From: a bacterium
Lineage (GTDB): Bacteria; Patescibacteriota; Patescibacteriia; 2-12-FULL-60-25
Reading direction: 5' to 3'
DNA: 7,036 nt
Assembly (NCBI GenBank): GCA_020056125.1
Contig: JAGVIJ010000092.1
Coordinates: 1-7,036, forward strand
Translations under genes and position numbers: made by a program
Shown: positions 5,226 to 7,036 of the stretch, piece after piece
Layout of the letters: every line of letters begins with the position of its first letter
Position numbering within the stretch: the first letter of the stretch is position 1
The notes under the pieces: model-generated
Database searches by the model: none
The model's input: only the letters and a program-made list of their open reading frames with translations
Told to the model about the DNA's origin: nothing

Positions 5226-5789
5226 TTAACTATTTCTTAGTTTAGTCGCTTTTTTTAGAAGGCCCTTAGGCGACCTTTCTATAATGTAGACGAGTAACTT
5301 AAGCGCTCGTTCAACCTGTCTGACACCACAGGCAATTTTTCCTCTTGGTTTACTGAGATGGAATGTATTCCGCAGATTATTAATCGCAAGTATTTCTGAT
5401 GCCGCTCGTTTCGATATTAGTTTCTGGCTCTCAAGAAAGTCCGCCAAGCTTTTTAATCCGATTTGAAATTCTTCTTTATTACCGCGCTTTTGTATTGCTA
5501 CGACAACACGATCTCCACTCGCCTCCATATGCGTGTATTTTTCTGGCAGAATTTCGACATACTTGTAATCAATGTGAGGTATTTGATATCCCCCTTTTTT
5601 ATAAAAGAAAAGCAAGATTGCTTCGATGATAGAAACAACATACAAAACGATCACTCTGCAAGTTTCTTCTTGATAGAGCTTGTTGTCTGTTCGTCTTTTT
5701 GATTCTTCGAATAATAGGTAGGTATATTCAATAGAATCTCCAACCGTTTTACGTAAAGAAGCATCGGTAATGAAATCAAGACCATCCAT
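5226..5789 (-). CDS. Helical protein with HEPN-like RNxxH motif, 187 aa, function unknown
   Basis: I do not recognise a named family. The protein is largely helical, with a long amphipathic or hydrophobic helix at 44-63 (CRVIVLYVVSIIEAILLFFY) and a C-terminal half containing INNLRNTFHLSK (136-147). Arg140-Asn141 and His144 resemble the catalytic motif of HEPN domains (usually R, 4-6 residues, H, often RN), which act as RNases or nucleotidyl-transfer targets in toxin-antitoxin and defence systems. The spacing here is shorter than canonical, so the assignment is tentative. The hydrophobic helix holds Arg45 and Glu56 and is more likely buried than membrane-spanning. It begins 9 bases after the stop of the 57-aa gene, probably in one operon; the only ribosome-site candidate is AAGG about 12 bases upstream. 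The DNA is AT-rich compared with typA. It could equally be a structural protein. Confidence 0.75.
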   Translation of the reverse strand: MDGLDFITDASLRKTVGDSIEYTYLLFEESKRRTDNKLYQEETCRVIVLYVVSIIEAILLFFYKKGGYQIPHIDYKYVEILPEKYTHMEASGDRVVVAIQKRGNKEEFQIGLKSLADFLESQKLISKRAASEILAINNLRNTFHLSKPRGKIACGVRQVERALKLLVYIIERSPKGLLKKATKLRNS

Positions 5790-5798
5790 AAGCTGTGG

Positions 5799-5972
5799 CT
5801 ACCTTGATTTTTTTTGAGCTATTTTTAATAGCTTTGATAACGACGGAACTCCAGCTTCTTTGAGAACGGTGTACAACTTCGCGTCAGAACGATAGCCTAA
5901 ATCAATATCGTATTTCTTCTCGATGGTTTTCACTAGAGTATCACTTCGCTTCTGACGAATTTGTTTAGACAT
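5799..5972 (-). CDS. Small basic protein, 57 aa, first gene of a two-gene operon
   Basis: ATG 5972 gives a basic 57-residue protein beginning MSKQIRQKRSDTLVKTIEKK and containing the segments YDIDLGYRSDAKLYTVLKE and VPSLSKLLKI. From memory, short CPR proteins share a pattern of KRSDTLVxTIE, a DLxxRSDxxL stretch and a final SLxxLL helix; no function is known to me. The layout (charged head, RSD turn, two helices) would suit a DNA- or partner-binding antitoxin-like protein, but no classical ribbon-helix-helix or HTH signature is clear. A TTG at 5990 would add six residues but overlaps the -10 box, so ATG is preferred. An extended -10 six bases before the ATG predicts a leaderless mRNA. It lies 9 bases upstream of the HEPN-like gene, and a small first gene followed by a HEPN-like gene recalls toxin-antitoxin order. 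Confidence 0.75.
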   Translation of the reverse strand: MSKQIRQKRSDTLVKTIEKKYDIDLGYRSDAKLYTVLKEAGVPSLSKLLKIAQKKSR

Positions 5973-5978
5973 GAAATG

Positions 5979-5987
5979 ATTATAGCA
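5979..5987 (-). promoter_or_regulatory. Extended -10 promoter of the 57-aa/HEPN-like operon, leaderless start
   Basis: Minus strand TGC followed by TATAAT (5987-5979) is an extended -10, which can work without a good -35; none is obvious (TTACAT at an 18-base spacing). The expected +1 is 5972, the A of the ATG, so the mRNA is predicted leaderless, as for greA. Confidence 0.65.
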
Positions 5988-6080
5988 CAATTTTAGAACA
6001 CGATGTAATGCCTTATTAGGCCATTTTTCGATTACCTTTCTTTAGGTAGAAGCAGAGGTGATTGATTAACCATCTATTCA

Positions 6081-6476
6081 TCACCAATTGCCCATGTCCT
6101 CTTTCCAACTCAATAATTGATTAAAAGCTTTGTCATCGTAATTAGGAATCTTCTCTCGCCACTCGGTAAATTTTTCCCCGATCCATTCATCATGCGCCGC
6201 CCAGGAATCTTTAATTGATAGCTCACCGTTAACGACTTTGATGTTCAACTCTTGAAGATTCTTAAAAATTTCAATTTTTGGACTTCTGATGGGCGAATCT
6301 ACATCTGTATTTTTTTCAATGTCCATGAAAATTTTAGCGAGCTGTTTATACGGATAAGCGGGACAATCAGGGTTATAAGCCACTAGATTCCTCAGTTGAT
6401 TATCGTGAATGCTTTTTACGGTAATGAATAATAAACCAAGCAAAATCGCGATGACTAGAAGTAAAAAATTTGTCAT
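6081..6476 (-). CDS. Membrane-anchored hypothetical protein, 131 aa
   Basis: No family recognised. Residues 3-20 (NFLLLVIAILLGLLFITV) form one hydrophobic helix with few flanking charges and no cleavage motif, so it is probably an N-terminal anchor. The soluble part (21-131) is charged and Trp-rich toward the end (Trp92, 98, 106, 124, 131), with a predicted helical stretch KDSWAAHDEWIGEKFTEW (89-106). ATG 6476 is preferred over the longer open frame to 6596, because the extra 40 codons contain the promoter's downstream region and a hairpin and are not protein-like. GGCGGA seven bases before the ATG is a weak ribosome site. It has its own promoter with palindromic operator-like boxes, so it is probably a regulated single gene. 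AT-rich DNA; accessory character likely. Confidence 0.65.
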   Translation of the reverse strand: MTNFLLLVIAILLGLLFITVKSIHDNQLRNLVAYNPDCPAYPYKQLAKIFMDIEKNTDVDSPIRSPKIEIFKNLQELNIKVVNGELSIKDSWAAHDEWIGEKFTEWREKIPNYDDKAFNQLLSWKEDMGNW

Positions 6477-6485
6477 ATAATTTCC

Positions 6486-6498
6486 GCCCCTTTGGGGC
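6486..6498. repeat. Small GC hairpin in the leader of the 131-aa gene
   Basis: GCCCC-TTT-GGGGC is a perfect 5-bp hairpin ten bases before the ATG. On the plus strand it is followed by ATTTTTTG, so it could terminate antisense transcription. On the minus strand it sits over the ribosome-site area and could limit translation. Confidence 0.5.
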
Positions 6499-6567
6499 AT
6501 TTTTTGTAATAATATTAGAAAGGCGAACCGCGCAGTCTGAGCAATGTTGAATTTTACGAACGTTGAT

Positions 6568-6596
6568 AATATGCGCCTTTTGTAACAAAATGTCAA
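6568..6596 (-). promoter_or_regulatory. Promoter of the 131-aa gene with palindromic operator in the spacer
   Basis: Minus-strand TTGACA (6596-6591), a 17-base spacer and CATATT (6573-6568), the same -10 as at typA. The spacer holds the perfect palindrome TTTTGT-A-ACAAAA (6578-6590). Upstream of the -35 is a second inverted repeat TGTAA-CATT-TTACA (6603-6616). TTTGTAACA occurs in both, 22 bases apart (6579-6587 and 6601-6609), about two helical turns. Predicted +1 is near 6561. Confidence 0.6.
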
Positions 6597-6651
6597 AAAA
6601 TTTGTAACATTTTACAGATTCTTGTCTGTTCTCTATTTGTCTTAGAATCAA

Positions 6652-6683
6652 AAAAATAATCACCGCAATGGGTGGTTATTTTT
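6652..6683. terminator. Strong bidirectional terminator-like hairpin
   Basis: AAAAATAATCACC pairs with GGTGGTTATTTTT, 13 bp with one T-G pair and loop GCAATG. Both strands end in five T. It would stop transcripts coming from the IS30 side before they reach the 131-aa gene. Confidence 0.7.
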
Positions 6684-6843
6684 ATGGCTCCGAGTATCAG
6701 GATGCATGGCGGCTCGGATTGAACGAGTATGACGCGGAAGGCGACGCGAGAGGAAACGCGTTTGAAAATAAAATATTAGTGACACTTTCTCGCTATCGCG
6801 AAATAGTGTCACCTTTTGATTAGGAAGAATTTTTTTGAGTGGG
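6684..6843. other. Gene-poor, repeat-rich stretch with a 34-nt hairpin
   Basis: No convincing gene. It holds the inverted repeat TCCGAG/CTCGGA (6689-6694, 6713-6718), a direct repeat CGAGTAT (6691-6697, 6724-6730), ACGCG/CGCGT arms (6745-6762) and the large hairpin at 6779-6812. A plus-strand frame of 51 codons (6668-6823) crosses it but starts inside the terminator hairpin and ends across the next one. Confidence 0.5.
6779..6812. repeat. 34-nt near-perfect hairpin (GTGACACT arms)
   Basis: GTGACACTTTCTCGC and GCGAAATAGTGTCAC pair at 13 of 15 positions around a TATC loop. On the plus strand CTTTT follows, so it might act as a weak terminator. The segment GACACTTTCT (6781-6790) recurs at 7022-7031 inside the IS30 transposase gene. 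Confidence 0.65.
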
Positions 6844-6910
6844 AAAAACATTCTCACATTCTTGCCTGCCCCGTGGTGAAACTTTACGGGGAGAATGTCG
6901 GAATGTTTTT
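6844..6910. repeat. 67-nt three-part hairpin beside the IS end
   Basis: AAAAACATTC/GAATGTTTTT (6844-6853, 6901-6910), ACATTCT/AGAATGT (6856-6862, 6892-6898) and CCCCGT/ACGGGG (6869-6874, 6886-6891) nest into one long stem with an 11-nt loop and a 6-nt bulge. T-runs close it on both strands. It may end transcription out of the transposase gene, be a structured RNA, or be a short palindromic element of its own. Confidence 0.65.
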
Positions 6911-6958
6911 ATCTCCGAGAGGTCATCATGAATTATTCTCACTCCCCTATTCAAGAAT

Positions 6959-6985
6959 CCTACATTCTAGTTCAAAGCGCAACAC
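6959..6985 (-). mobile_element. Probable right end of an IS30-family insertion sequence
   Basis: The last transposase codons and the bases just past the stop read GTTGCGCTTTGAACTAGAAT on the minus strand. In IS30 elements, as I recall, the terminal repeat commonly overlaps the end of the transposase gene with a similar GTTGCAxTT string. The exact boundary, the left end and the target duplication are outside view. Confidence 0.5.
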
Positions 6986-7036
6986 CTTTCATTAAACACC
7001 TCTTCGGGGGTTAGATATTTGAGACACTTTCTAGGA
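6967..7036 (-). CDS. IS30-family transposase, C-terminal 22 residues only (gene continues beyond window)
   Basis: The minus strand from the window edge reads PRKCLKYLTPEEVF, then NERCCALN and a TAG at 6969-6967. PRK followed by a short linker and TP(E/Y)EVF is the usual end of IS30 DDE transposases (NRPRKxLGYKTPxEVF), and CCALN takes the place of the usual VALxT tail. The catalytic core lies outside the window, so whether the element is intact cannot be judged. It marks the right side of the window as mobile-element-associated DNA. The gene is too short here for a firmer subgroup assignment. Confidence 0.8.
   Translation of the reverse strand, partial: PRKCLKYLTPEEVFNERCCALN

Noticed and set aside
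6010..6049. Small inverted repeats GCCT/AGGC (6010-6021) and TACCT/AGGTA (6034-6049)
   Set aside because: Stems of 4-5 bp without a T-run in the transcribed (minus) direction; not convincing as a terminator of the 131-aa gene.
6477..6596. N-terminal 40-codon extension of the 131-aa protein
   Set aside because: It overlaps the promoter and leader hairpin; the hydrophobic anchor right after ATG 6476 is a better N-terminus.
6668..6823. Plus-strand 51-codon frame beginning MGGYFYGSEY
   Set aside because: Its ATG sits in the loop of a terminator hairpin and its 3' part is the arms of another hairpin; no ribosome site and no recognised homologue. Palindromic DNA explains the open frame better.
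6652..6910. CRISPR array or integron attC site
   Set aside because: The hairpins differ in sequence and spacing, and no repeated direct units or attC core motifs are present.

Overview
The window looks like part of a Patescibacteria (CPR) chromosome, probably Parcubacteria-like. This rests on gene content: an N-terminally extended GreA, a short cold-shock protein with an altered first strand, a secreted SH3b protein carrying paired GEAWYV/YYMKDG-type repeats that I associate with Parcubacteria, a DUF2914 membrane protein, almost no strong Shine-Dalgarno sites, and a short GC-rich hairpin repeat (peptide reading RLRQGFGGQ) that I recall as scattered in CPR genomes. No rRNA or marker gene fixes the lineage, so this is inference.

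Layout. 1-1512 (-): typA/bipA translational GTPase, cut by the window start. 1513-1710: its unusual leader, its promoter and the terminator of the next gene. 1711-1911 (-): cold-shock protein. 1912-2077: divergent promoters. 2078-2581 (+): greA. 2674-3786 (+): secreted SH3b/repeat/Fn3-like protein with terminator. 3787-4049: a tRNA-like gene (-) and promoter-like repeats. 4050-5162 (-): seven-helix DUF2914 protein. 5226-5972 (-): two-gene unit of a 57-aa basic protein and a 187-aa helical protein with a HEPN-like RNxxH motif. 6081-6476 (-): single-anchor hypothetical protein with a palindromic operator-like promoter. 6597-6960: no convincing gene, three strong hairpins. 6967-7036 (-): C-terminus of an IS30-family transposase, overlapping the probable IS end.

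The left half (typA, csp, greA) is housekeeping and stress physiology of translation and transcription. The middle encodes envelope proteins. The right part is visibly more AT-rich and looks like accessory DNA: a toxin-antitoxin-like pair, a lone membrane-anchored protein and an insertion sequence.

The most unusual signals are: (i) the first 28 bases of typA are duplicated just upstream, and the upstream copy is split by exactly 30 bases of a hairpin repeat, leaving a 19-codon reading frame in the typA leader; (ii) three genes have a -10 box only 6-8 bases before ATG, predicting leaderless mRNAs; (iii) a tRNA-like gene with a good T-arm but a degenerate D region and an 8-nt anticodon loop.
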